From: Daucus carota subsp. sativus
Lineage: Eukaryota > Streptophyta > Magnoliopsida > Apiales > Apiaceae
Length of the DNA: 64,000 bases
NCBI RefSeq assembly: GCF_001625215.2
Contig: NC_030383.2
Span: forward strand, 60,192,949 to 60,256,948
Direction: 5' to 3'
The notes below the pieces were generated by a model. It did no database searches. It was not told the DNA's origin and was given only the letters and a program-made list of their open reading frames with translations. The position numbers were made by a program, and so were the translations under genes. Of the stretch, positions 44,499 through 55,592 are shown piece after piece. Each line of letters opens with the position of its first letter. The stretch's first letter is position 1.

Positions 44499-46142
44499 CT
44501 AGAGTGTGTCACTTCAGTCCGATACAGAATCACACATGCAGGCATGGAGTTATGATAGTTATATTTACTTTCAAGCGAATGGGGAGACTGCTACCAAGGT
44601 AATTAATATGCTCCACGTATATGAAAAAGCGTCAGGGCAAAAGTTTAATGCAGCAAAGTCTGAGTGTTTTCTTCAACTCCAACATGAAGCAGAATGAAAG
44701 AGAAGAAATCTGTAATATGTTACAGCTTCATGAAGCAGATGCAAATACGACGTACTTGGGACTTCCTAACACTCTAGGGAGAAATAAAAACGCTGGCCTT
44801 GGCTACTTAAAAGATCGTATGCAAAAGCGAATTGAAGGCTATGATAAGAAGCTGCTCCCAAAAGGTGGAAAAGAAATTCTCTTGAAAACAGTGGTGTGCT
44901 ATGAGCCTTTTCTTGTTACCAAAGCAGATGTGTAGTGAAATGGAGAAGCTGATGTGCAGATTCTGGTGGCGAAATTCAGCTAATAAAGAAAAAGGAATCC
45001 ATTGGATGTCCTGGAGCCGTATGAGTACAAAGAAATTTGATGGTGGTCTTGGGTTCCGCAGGCTGCATGAATTTAAGTTGGCTCTATTAGGCAAACAATC
45101 CTGGAGGTTAATTACAAAGCCAGAGTGTTTAGCAAGCAAGATTTACAAAGCGAGGTAATATCCCTAAGACACTTTTCTTACTGCAAAGATTGGGAGTAAC
45201 CCGAGTTATATATGGCGCGGCCTAATTGAAACTCAGGAGATGCTAAAGCTTGGCACTAGTCGTCGAGTTGGCTCTGGAACTGATGTAGATATCCTCCACA
45301 ACCCCTGGCTTCCTTGTGTGCACGATCCTTTCGTCCATACAAAACGTGAAGCTCTCAATGGCAAGAAAGTGGTTTCTCTGATGATGGCAGATCAAAGCAG
45401 TTGGGATATCGATTTGATACATGATATCTTTAATAGCCGGGATGTCAACTTAATTCTCTCAATTCCCCTGCAACACACGGTGAATGATTCTTGCTGCTGG
45501 CGGAAAGGAAAAATGGGCCAATATTCAGTGAAAAGTGTGTATTCAACTATCTGTGACAGAATAGAGGCAAACCAGTTGAGCAGTAACTCTGGATTTTGGA
45601 GGAAGATTTGGAATCTGAAAATCTCGTTGAAGGTAAAACATTTTCTATGGCGAGCTTTAACAGGTTGCTTGCCTACGATTAAGGTGAACACGGATGCTGC
45701 ATTATTCTGAGAATCCAGCTGTTATAGTTATGCCATGATAGCTCGTGATCATGAAGGAAGACTTGCAGAGGCTGCTTCAAGTTGCAGAAAAGGTTGCATT
45801 GATCATCCAGAACTTGCAGAAGCAATTGGAATCAAGGAGGCACTTAGTTGGGTGAAAGCTAAAGATTGGCGAAGAGTCATTCTAGAGACTGATTGCCTGG
45901 TGGTAACACAGGCGATTCGTAGCGCCGTAGCGCGTCAATCAATCTCTCATACCTTGATAGAGTGATAGATGAATGCTAAGGTTTGCTCTCTGAATTAGGA
46001 GACCCTAAGGTGTTCCTTAACTTTGTAAAACGATGTGCGAAGGAGGTGGCTCATTTCATAGCAAGACACAACACTTCATTAGTTATCCTGTTTGGAGGCT
46101 ATTTGAAATTTTCATGAAATCTCTTCTTTTGGAAAAAAAAAA
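44499..46142 (+). mobile_element. 5'-truncated, degenerate L1-type LINE behind MATH5
   Basis: Pieces of a plant L1 polyprotein appear in changing frames: the end of the reverse transcriptase (YEKASGQKFNAAKS, TYLGLPNTLGRNK, WMSWSRMSTKKFDGGLGF), the zf-RVT region (FLWRALTGCLPT) and the RNase H region (MIARDHEGRLAE, LETDCLVVTQAIRS). At least four frameshifts or stops separate them, and the catalytic ADD box has been lost. The zf-RVT segment runs straight into RNase H, so the zinc-binding CPxC part is deleted. A poly(A) run at 46133-46142 marks the 3' end. The left edge is where homology with the MATH6 flank (AAAATAGCAACTCTTC) stops. No target duplication is visible. Confidence 0.8.
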
Positions 46143-47285
46143 TACTTTTAAAAGAGAAAAGTTACTGATTGCTTGTAAGTGAGTAAATTTAAAAGTAATT
46201 TTAATTTATTTATTAAGATCGAATTTATAATAATTTATTACCTATAAATTAGTTATATAATAATAAAACATAATAAATTATTTTTCTAAGATAATCATAT
46301 GCAGTCAGATTAATAAATATAAAAATATCAAAACTTTCTATTTATAAGGCATATGATAGTTCATAAATTATTACAAAAATAAATAATCTGGTTCTAACAA
46401 AAAAAAGTTTTGAACCAGCACCCACCTTATGCAGTACTCTCTTCGTTCTTTACTTTATTCATTCTTCGATTTTTGTTTTTGATGTTTTAGTAGTTTTGAT
46501 CAGATGATTAAAAATCTTAGTTTTCAGCTTTTGTGACAAATAAAAATATTGATTCAAAATTTTGTTTGAAAGATATAAATTTTAAAAATAATAATATTAG
46601 CTATATAATCAAAATAGCTGAAAATATGTGTCAAAATCGAAATTAGTTTGTCAAGCACAAAAAGAATATTAAATTTTACAATTTACGATAGCTAATTTTT
46701 AAATAATCAAATAAAAGTTGTTAAATCTTCTATTTTAGATTATTATATTATTTATAATCTTAATTTTAATCGACTCAATTTAATGGAAAGATGAAATAAA
46801 ATAATATTTTTAGTCCCAATTTATTTGTCATGTTTGACTTTTTGTGGCCAAATTAACACTGTAATTTACATATATTAAATAATTTTAAAAATTTATAAAA
46901 AAAATATATTAACCTAATCTATTTTAACATGTATTTTTTCGATTTTCAGTATCATGTAAAAATAATAACTAATTATTGATCAAAGTTTGATCAATTTGAT
47001 CGTAAAAGTTAGACAAATAAATTGGGACGGAAGAGTGCCTATCTCTTCGATTTTTTAGACGGTGGCTTGACTTTTTATCGGTCAAAGTAGAGATTGTGAA
47101 GTACTTATCAATTCCCAAAAAACCAAAATAAATACCATCATTCACTTCGTTTCAAAAAATTAAAAATGAATATTTAGAATTTTAGATGCGATTCGACTGC
47201 CTGATTGTTTATCTTCTTGCTCCCTATAAATAGGGTTGTGGTTTGCATTCATAGTTCAGCCAAGTATTTGGTAGTTCTGACATTA
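46143..47285. other. MATH6 upstream region, paralogous to the MATH7 upstream region
   Basis: TTTTAAAAGAGAAAAGTTA and the following AAGTGAGTAAATTTAAAA, then TTGAACCAGCACCC and TACTCTCTTCGTTCT, recur before MATH7 (53,685-54,230). About 46,812-47,027 is an inverted-repeat insertion (AGTCCCAATTTATTTGTC and GACAAATAAATTGGGAC) absent from the MATH7 side. The CTATAAATAG TATA box of MATH6 is at 47224-47233. Confidence 0.6.
47224..47233 (+). promoter_or_regulatory. TATA box of MATH6
   Basis: CTATAAATAG stands 53 bp before the ATG, within CTTGCTCCCTATAAATAGGG. The same block occurs upstream of MATH7 at 55531-55540. It is missing from MATH8. Confidence 0.75.
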
Positions 47286-49154
47286 ATGGCTTCTCTATCT
47301 GCTGAAAACAACGAATGTGGTACACTTCTTTCGTCTTCTTTATACACACAAACTTCTACTATGAGTAATCTATTCCTTATTAATTAATATGAATACATAT
47401 TGTAGGGGTTTTCAAGGAAACCAGGGATACACCACCCTCACATTACGTGCTCAAACTTGAGTCCTTTTCGCTGTTTTCTGCAAATGGAGTGGATCAAATC
47501 AAGTCGAACTGCTTTCAAGTTGGAGATCACAAATGGTATCTTTCTTATTTTACCTTTGTTATGTTATTTTTATTATTTTTAGCTAGGTTGTTTATCTTTC
47601 TTTATGTGATTTGTAGGTTCAAGCTATCCTCAAACTAATTAGGTTAAGTGATCAGTGATGATTTTTTTATTTATGTTATTTTGAAGACAAAAGAAAGAGT
47701 GTATATATAATCGACATGTTTGGGCTACTTCACTTTTTAATAATAAGTCCATATTTTAAAAATATATATATTATTTTTTTGGATATAAATGTTATATAAA
47801 TATTTCATATTCCTTATTTGAGGAAAAAAATAAAAGTTTATTTTGCTTTTCTCTAGAAATAAGCCTTATTTCTAAAAAATAATAAGTTTAGCTAAATGTA
47901 TATTTATGTTATGAACAATTAAAAACTATGCTGCATCTACCTGAAATATTGTTAGTATTGCTTAGAAGTTGTACTTAAGGTGTACTAGTAAGAAATCATT
48001 TGGAAGTTAATTGTGCAGGAAGATTAAATTGTTTCCAAAGGGAGATAATGAGGGCAAGGATGATCATGTGTCTATATACCTTTTGTTGGATAGCACCAGT
48101 ACTCTCCGTGCTGGGAAGGGCGTCAAGGCCTTTTTCAATTTCTTTTTACTCGACCAAATTCGAGGAAATTATCTAGTTGTTCAAGGTATATATTCATATA
48201 TATATATATCATTAATGTTTCATGTTTTTTTACATATGTAATTGAATTGTTTATCATGTAATGAGCTCTATACTATAATTTGCAGGGAAACCAAGTCATT
48301 TTGACAGCCTTAAATGTGAATGGGGTTTTGATAAGTTCATCTCTTTAAAAGATTTTGAAGAACCTACTAATGGTTATCTAGTTAAAGATACTTCGATATT
48401 CGGGGTTGAAGTTTTTGTATCTGAAGCATCATCACGTCTAGGTGAAAGTCACTCAATATCAAGTGGAGTTGGCAATATATCAGGGTAATATAAGTGGGTG
48501 ATTAATAAATTTTCAGAGTTGGGGCTGCATCATGATTCTGACGAGTTTGTTGTCGGAGGTTATAAATGGCACGTACATAAATTCTCGTAAATTATAACCC
48601 GCTTTATTATCATCAGAGTTTAGGAGTACTATTTTTTAGCAACTTAATAAAACGATGTGTTTAGTAAACTTCGATGATAATAAAGCAGGTTACATGAAAC
48701 TTGGTTATCTCATTAATTCTATAACACCTGCTCTCTTGGTCTGTTAAACAAAATGATATTTTTATCCTGTGCAGGAAGATTTCGCTACATCCTGAAGGCC
48801 AAGCACGAAGTGAAAGCGGAGTCTGTGCTAAGACTTAATGACCAAATTAAACAGAACAATATACAGAAGAAAAGTAATAGCCCTTCTGGTTTATTTCTCA
48901 AATACCATCAATGTTATTTGTTCATGGCCTTTTGTTGCTTACACATTGTGTGAAGTTTATCGACTTATACTGTAGTATATATTGCAGCTACAATCTGGTT
49001 CGGTGCCTCTACAATAAGCTGGGGTTGGCATTCCTTTATTCAACTGGCTGATCTTAAAGATGATAGAAAAGGATATGTAGTTGCTGACCAATGCACAATT
49101 GAAGCAGAAGTTAAAGTGCTATGTGAAGGCAGTCGCAAGACTTTGAAGTGCTAA
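47286..49154 (+). pseudogene. MATH6: disabled two-MATH-domain gene
   Basis: Six exons align with MATH5: 47286-47319, 47406-47535, 48019-48185, 48286-48568, 48775-48873, 48988-49154. Two independent lesions break it. In exon 4 the codon AAA of the ISGKYKW motif is TAA (48486-48488), stopping translation after MATH domain 1. Exon 5 is 99 bp instead of 167; the missing 68 bp lie between two AGCAC words that are present in MATH5, and the loss shifts the frame. The donor of intron 4 is GC, as in MATH5. The promoter TATA box, other splice sites and exon 6 are intact, so it may still be transcribed. A truncated protein of about 175 residues ending after domain 1 is conceivable. Confidence 0.93.
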
Positions 49155-49330
49155 TTAGTTTCTCTACTGTGCTTCTGTTTATTACGTGTTTGAAAATATG
49201 AATATATTTACCCTGCCTTTTAAGTTATTTCTATAGATCTGGAACAAAAGCTTGGGGAAATTTTATTCTAGTATGAAATTGTTTACGAAAAAGCGGCTGT
49301 GTTCGATTTCAAATATGGATGTATGACAAT

Positions 49331-50337
49331 GTGTTTCTTTTCCAATCCAAAGAGAAAGCAAGAAATTATGCTCCCTAGTCCCTTAATTGTAGCTTATGCT
49401 GTTCTGGTCCTTCTGGATCCTCCCGGAAGAAAAAAGTGATGAAAGCTCCTGGTAGAAATGGTTACATCTACACAATTAATCCTCACTCTATCAAGTAATT
49501 TACATGTTGTCGGATCAGCCGCTTGTACTGTTTAACCGTACGTTTCTCTGATCGCGAGACGCTAGGGCTTTTGATCCTGTCGACGATCGTTGTGGTGTTC
49601 CTGACTAGCGATGGATCGATTTTGATCTCTGCGTTGATGTTTGGGGTGGCGATCGTGTGTGCGCACGGTGCATTTTGAGCACCCGATGATTTGTTTTTGG
49701 ATGAGCAGGGTGAGTAGAATAGTTCGTTTCCTGTCGTTCATTTTCGGTGCTGCTAACAATGCTATTGCTTCGGCTGCTCCAATCATCGCGACTCATGGTT
49801 AATCGCGACTCATGGTTGAAGATTTGGACATCTGGTTGTGTAATTGCGGATTCCGGTGACCGTGGCTGTTCCAGGATCAGATCCGTGAATCGGTCCAATA
49901 AAGGCGCTAATTAGTCAGGCCTTAATTGAGGGCATTTTTTTGCGCTTTAATTGGGGCGTTTTGTGTGCCTTAATTGAGGCGTTTTGTGTGCCTTAATTGA
50001 AGGCGTTAATGTTTGACCTGGAGAGTCAATTATGTGTCAATTTGTTGGCTTGTTTAATTATTGGATATATTATTTTTAGTTTTATAATATATAATATATA
50101 TATCCTGTCATATATATCGACTTATATTTTTCTTGTTTGTTTTGTTTTATATTTTCAGGATGCTTGGAAGAAGACGGATTTTTCTTTTCAGACATTAAAG
50201 TTTTATTGTCTAAATTTCTCCGGTCATCTTGCATGTCCGACGGTTAGATGATAAGTTTTATTGAAAGAAAGAATTATCACGGTTAATTGCCGGATCATAT
50301 TCGTTGAGATTCATTCTCATTATCAAAAAAAAAAAAA
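49331..50337 (+). mobile_element. 1-kb poly(A)-tailed retroinsertion of unknown family behind MATH6
   Basis: A 16-bp duplication, ATGGATGTATGACAAT, brackets the block (49315-49330 and 50338-50353), and a run of A residues ends it (about 50325-50337). The interior shows no reverse transcriptase. Two small tandem repeats occur: ATCGCGACTCATGGTTA twice at about 49786, and GGCGTTTTGTGTGCCTTAATTG twice at about 49953. The front part is GC-rich and reads like a leader. Candidates are a non-autonomous LINE, a LINE with a large internal deletion, or a retrocopied noncoding transcript. The MATH5 flank lacks it and supplies an approximate empty site. Confidence 0.8.
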
Positions 50338-50400
50338 ATGGATGTATGACAATAAAATAGCAACTCTTCCTTTTCATTCATTTTTAAAAGAGAGAAGTTC

Positions 50401-52404
50401 CTAGCCCAGTTGATCCATTGTCATTATAGCATTAACTTTACAGTTCACCAAAGCTGGCGAGACTGAAGTGATGTATGGGTTTTCCTCACACAACCAAGGC
50501 TGTTCCAACACATTTATATCTTTTCCTGACCCCACTTTCCATCTAGCCCCCTCTGCCACGACTCCCTTAGCTGCCATCAAACTTTTCCATATGAAACTGG
50601 GGTTGTGACCCAGTTTTGCTTCCAGGAAATTATTATTCGGAAAGTATCTCGCTTTATACACACGGCTAACTAAACTGTGAGGTCTCGTTAGGAATCGCCA
50701 GCCCTGCTTTCCTAGAAGCGCCAAGTTAAAGTCTTTAAAATCCCTAAACCCCATGCCCCCAGCAGATTTATGTTTACTTAGCCTCGACCAACTCATCCAA
50801 TGAATTTTCCGCTTCTCCTCTACACCTGATCCCCACCAGAACCGATTTATTGATCTCTCCATGTCACATATAATTTCATTTGGAATTAAGAAGCAACTCA
50901 TGGCGTAATTCGGTAAACACTGAGCTACTGATTTCACTAACACCTCCTTTCCACCCTGAGAAAACCACTTGCCCTCCCAGCTAGACATCCTTTTCTTCAC
51001 TTTATCCTTCAAAAACCCCAGTGTTGCCGTTTTACTTTTCTTCATCCTGTTAGGTAGCCCCAAATAGGTATAATCCTCCCCTGCCTCTTCCATTTGCAGT
51101 CTGCCACATAGCTGGTTCCTATCCTCCTGCTGCACATTTGAACTAAAGAAAACAACAGACTTTGCCAGGTTCACTTTCTGCCCCGAGGCTTGTTCAAACT
51201 CCCTTAGCAATCTTCTCATATGATCAGCTTCCTCTTCATTAGCCTTGCAATATAAATAGCTATCATCCGCGAATAGCATGTGAGAAATGCTAGGCGCTTG
51301 TCTACAGACTTTTATTCCATGAAGCCATTTCCTTTGCTCGTATTTCTGAATTAAAGCAGTTAACCCCTGGGCACATACTATGAATAAATATGGAGATAAC
51401 GGATCCCCTTGTCGAAGACCACGACTTGGGAAAATAGGCCCAATATCTCCATTAGGTTGGGGAATAACATAAGATACTGTACTTACACACTGCATCATCA
51501 GATTAACCCATCTCTCATTATATCCCATCTTGACCAAAATAGCCCTCAAGAACGTCCATTCAACTCTGTCATAGGCTTTACTCATGTCGACTTTTATAGC
51601 CATATGACCACCCTTCCCCCTCCTTTGACGTTTTAAGAAATGCATCACCTCATACGACACCATCACATTATCCGTAATAAGGCGACCTGTCATAAATGCA
51701 CTTTGGTTCTCTGCAATTACTGAATCAAGCGTTCTTTTAAAGCGATTCGCCACCACCTTTGTGATAATTTTCACGATGACATTACATAAGGATATCGGTC
51801 TAAGATCGCCAATAATAGTTGGATTTTTCTTTTTTGGGATCAACACAATATTGGTCACATTTAAGTCCCCATCCAGCTTTCCTGTTTCAAAAACTTCACG
51901 AACCAGCCTCAATATATCCCTTCCCATTACCTTCCAATTTTTTTGGAAGAAAGCCGGGGTCATGCCATCTGGCCCCGGTGCCTTGTCCGGATTCATCTGA
52001 AATAAGGCTGTTCTTACCTCTTCCTCATCCACTTGCATCATAAGATCATTATTCTGCATCTCAGTTATTGTACCTTCCACACAGTCCACCACTTCATGCC
52101 ATCTATTCTCTGTTGCAGTGAATAACTCTGAGAAATACTGAAAAATCAATTCCGGCAGACCACTCTCCCACTCCACCCATTGACCTTCTGAGCTTTGAAG
52201 TCTTTGAATACGATTTATTCTCCTTCGATGGCTTGCTGACTTGTGAAAATAGTTTGAGTTTTTGTCCCCAGCTTGTAACCAAAGTTGCTTCGACCTCTGT
52301 CTCCAGAATATTTCTCTCTGATTATAGACAAGCTCCAGCTGATCCTTAGCACTTTTGTATCTGGCAATCGACAAATCATCCAACCCTGACTTATACCGAA
52401 TCAA
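50401..52404 (-). pseudogene. LINE reverse transcriptase, inverted segment
   Basis: A long open frame on the minus strand (also open upstream to about 52500) encodes an L1-type reverse transcriptase: NPDKAPGPDGMTPAFFQ, DLRPISLCNVIVKIITK, NQSAFMTGRLITDNV, KVDMSKAYDRVEW, GLRQGDPLSPYLFIV, the catalytic FADDSYLY, then KSVVFFSSNV and YLGLPNRM. It ends at a TAG created at the insertion junction and is cut off from its own zf-RVT and RNase H domains, which lie on the opposite strand. The endonuclease domain is absent. The frame shows no internal stop, so the insertion is young, yet the copy was dead on arrival. Confidence 0.92.
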
Positions 52405-52509
52405 CTCCTCCTTGCAAGCTTTTATGCGCCCACTAAAATTGCCCGTTATTTCCTTGCCCCAAACTGCCAGTTTCTCACTGCATCTCTTTATTTTCTCCTG
52501 AATATTTTA

Positions 52510-53649
52510 TCTGATTTATTCAATGAAAGAGATCAAAGATGCATAAAAAAGGTTCCAACAAGTGGTATGCATGCAGAAGATTTGGTGTACTGGTTGTATG
52601 AAGTACATGGTGAGTATTCAGTGCGGAGTGCGTATAAAATGTTGCAGCGTCAGAAAGGTAATTGGAGAGAGGAGTACGTTGATAGTGTGTGGAGGAAGGT
52701 ATGGCGGATTAAAGCGCCTGCAAAGATCTTAAATCTGGTTTGGAGATCTCTTGCGTTTTGTTTGCCTACGGTGACAATGCTGCAGCAGAAAGGAGTTAGG
52801 GTGGAGTCCATATGTCCAGTATGCAAGATGGAAGATGAAACAGTCGATCATGCCTTCCTTCGCTGCCCGATAGCCATGCAGTGTTGGAGGTTGATTCTTC
52901 CTGAAATGCAGTATAGAGGGCAAAGCTTATTTCATTGGTGGGATCAGGTGATAGGGAAGACGGACAAAGCAAAACAAGCGGAAGTTGCAGCTGTTTGTTG
53001 GGCTCTCTGGAGAGCGAGGAACGAAGTGGTGTGGAACAAACGGTATACCAGGGTTTATGTGGTGATTGCTCAAGCCAAGCAATATCTTGATCAATGGAGA
53101 CACGCCCAAAAGAGTGCTGCTTGCACTAGCTTTCCTCAGTTATATGAAGGGGATGACAGTTATTGTTGGGTGAAGCCACAGGAGTCAATGATCAAGATCT
53201 CGGTAGATGCAGCCACATTTCAAGAGTTTAATGCGTCAGGGATTGGTATGGTGGCCAGAGATGATAGAGGCGATGTTATTCTTGCTAGGACAATGTTTCT
53301 GGAAGGCCTGCGATCTGTAGAAATGATTGAAGCTATGGCAGTTAAAGAAGCGCTCAGCTGGATTAAGAACCAGAGGTGGCAAAAGGTTATAGTTGAATCA
53401 GACAGTTTGGTGGTGATTCAAGCAGTTCGCAGTAAGGTGCATATGAAGTCCCCATTTGGCGAAATCATCTTAGCCTGCAGAAGCATGTTACGCGAACAAA
53501 ACACAGTGTCGGTGTCATTTATTAGACGATCTGCTAATATGGTTGCACATGAGTTAGCTCGTGCAGCATATTCATTCCCAGATCGAATATTCGATAGGAG
53601 TTCTGTTCCTATTGGTGTAGCTAATATTTTGGATAAAGAGTCCTATTAA
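52510..53649 (+). pseudogene. LINE zf-RVT and RNase H segment, sense half
   Basis: The open frame starts inside the polyprotein (no native start) with SDLFNERDQRCIKKV, then the zf-RVT region (YSVRSAYKMLQ, KILNLVWRSLAFCLPT, CPVCKMEDETVDHAFLRC with the C-x2-C, H and C metal ligands) and a plant L1-type RNase H (KISVDAATF, EAMAVKEALSW, VIVESDSLVV, VAHELAR). It ends TAA at 53649, followed by a 20-bp 3' UTR and poly(A). It is the sense half of the twin-primed LINE. Confidence 0.9.
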
Positions 53650-53708
53650 TAAAATTTCTTCCTTGTTCGTCAAAAAAAAAAGAGAGAAGTTATTGATGGG
53701 TTATACGA

Positions 53709-53937
53709 CCAAGTCTAATAGGTTATCTATCTCATTAATTATTAATAAAATAAAATGAGTCCCATGATTTAGTAAATCTATTTTAGTGTCAATTTCTATA
53801 ACAATCTCTATTTTCGTTCTCAATTATTATTTTAATAATAAATTTAACGGAAATTTTCGGATGTGTTAGTGATTTACGTAATCACTACAATAATGCTGAC
53901 CTATTATATAACTTATTAGACTTGGACTTGCTCCAAG
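53709..53937. mobile_element. MITE of the AATAGGTTACCT family
   Basis: CCAAGTCTAATAGGTTATCT at the left and AACTTATTAGACTTGG at the right form an inverted pair. The interior matches, on the opposite strand, the MITE at 16480-17029. It is absent from the paralogous position upstream of MATH6 (about 46,165-46,180), so it arrived after the duplication. Confidence 0.6.
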
Positions 53938-54489
53938 TGAGTAAATTTAAAAATAATTTTAATTTATTTATCAAGATCAACTTGATAATAATTTATTAAT
54001 TATAAATTAGTTATGTAATAAAAATATAATAAGATATCTTTTAAAATAATCATATGCAGTCAATTACAAAAAAATATAAACATGTCAAAATTTTTAATTT
54101 CTTGAATTCAATTTATAAGGCAGATGATAGCTTATAAATATTATAAAAATAAATAATTTGATTCTAACTAAAAAAGTTTTGAACCAACTCCCGTTCGGTA
54201 CTCTCTTCGTTCTATACTTTATTTACTCTTTAACATTTGTTTTTGGTGTTTTTGTAGTTTTGATCATATGATAAAAAAATCTTTAATTCTTTTGTTACAA
54301 ATAAAAATATTGACTCAAAATTTTATTTTAAAGAATATAAATTTAAAAATAATAATATCAGTTATATAATAAAAATATTTGAAATTACGTGTCAAAATCA
54401 AAAAAAGTTAGTATAGCACAAAAAAAAGTATTAAATTTTATAATTTACGATAGCTAATTTTTAAATAATCAAATGAAAGTTAGTTCTTC

Positions 54490-55320
54490 CATTTTAAATT
54501 AGGGAATTTATCAAAATTACCCATATTTGACATTCTAATTATAGATATATCGTTCTTTAGTTTTTATTGCAAATATACAGTTACTTTATTAAATTAATAC
54601 AAAAACTTGCAAAAATACGGTAGTTTGTTTCAGTTGGACAGAGGGCTTCCATTTGCTTTGAACATGAAGAGATGTTCAAATCTTTTCACCTCCTCTCTCC
54701 ATCTCCCCCCACAGTCTCTTTCTTTCTCTCCATCTCTCTTCTCAATTTCTCTCGATTTCTCTCCATTTATATGTCTCCATCTTTCAATATGCTGCCCACC
54801 ACCAGATTCGCCGCACACCCCCTCCCACATCTCCCATCAAATCCGTCGCGGTCTCTAGCAGCTCCGATGACAACGGATTCCCTCGATCACGGTAGCGCGA
54901 TCGCCGGAGAGAAATAATGTCACGAAGACTAGAAGGAGAGTTAAATATTTGAGTTGCTTTTGAATTGATTTTTTATAATTTGAGTTGCTTTTGTTGATTT
55001 TTTGGTTGCAATATTTGTTGATTTGGCTTTTGTAGTTGTTTTTGTGTTATTGTTATCGACCCCGCAGGGGCATTCGTTTTTAGGCATTTGCAACAAGTTG
55101 CAACTTATTATGCAACTAAACATAATTTTCAAAATATTTTTTCAAAGTTGCATTTGTGGTTGCATATAAGGTTCCTAACAGTTGCATGTATGGTTGCATT
55201 TGTGGTAATATTTTTTTTACCAAAAAATATGTAGTCAAAATTTTAATTCACAAAAAAAATCAATAAAAATAATTTTTACTATCCAGTAAAAAAAAAAAGT
55301 AGTACGAGATTACCAGGCAC
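54490..55320. other. Insertion upstream of MATH7 containing gene-like sequence
   Basis: The paralogous MATH6 flank lacks this block. It starts near AGGGAATTTATCAAAATTACCC and includes a GC-richer part at 54640-54915 with long CT tracts (CTCTTTCTTTCTCTCCATCTC) and CCGTCGCGGTCTCTAGCAGC, which resembles a plant 5' leader. A short frame (MTTDSLDHGSAIAGEK) ends at 54917. Several TTGCATTTGTGGTTGCAT words follow at 55140-55200. It could be a transposon that captured a gene fragment. Confidence 0.35.
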
Positions 55321-55530
55321 CAGCTATTTCCTCCTGTTCTCTTCAATTTTTTAGACGGTGGCTTGACCTTTTAACGGTAAAAGTAAAGATTGCTATGAAG
55401 TACTTTTCAATTCCCAGAAAAAAATTAAAAAAAAAAAAAATACCATCATTCATTATGTTTCAAAAATTAAAGTTTAAAAGTTTAGAATTTAGATGCGATT
55501 CGACTGCCTGATTGTTTATCTTCTTGCTCC

Positions 55531-55540
55531 CTATAAATAG
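55531..55540 (+). promoter_or_regulatory. TATA box of MATH7
   Basis: CTATAAATAG lies 52 bp before the ATG, in the block shared with MATH6 (GATTGTTTATCTTCTTGCTCC just upstream). Confidence 0.75.
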
Positions 55541-55592
55541 AATTGTGGTTTGTTTTCATAATTCAGCTGAGTATTTGGTAGTTTTCACTTTA

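Larger units (their letters stand above)
50400..53677. mobile_element. L1-type LINE with inverted 5' half (twin priming)
   Basis: The 14-bp duplication AAAAGAGAGAAGTT lies at 50386-50399 and 53678-53691, with the poly(A) run merging into the right copy. The left 2.1 kb (50400 to about 52500) is antisense and encodes the reverse transcriptase. The right 1.2 kb is sense and encodes zf-RVT plus RNase H. The end of the antisense frame (MTMDQLG) and the start of the sense frame (NILSDLFNERD) join almost seamlessly when compared with the other LINE, which reads MADQSSWDIDLIHDIFNSRD there. Only about two codons are missing. The nick site TTTT/AA fits L1 endonuclease. The 5' end (ORF1, endonuclease) was never copied. 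Confidence 0.92.

Noticed and set aside
54607-54917. Two overlapping frames of about 80 codons with CT-rich sequence
   Set aside because: Serine/proline/phenylalanine-rich translations typical of a CT tract, not a protein; described as a gene-like insertion instead.
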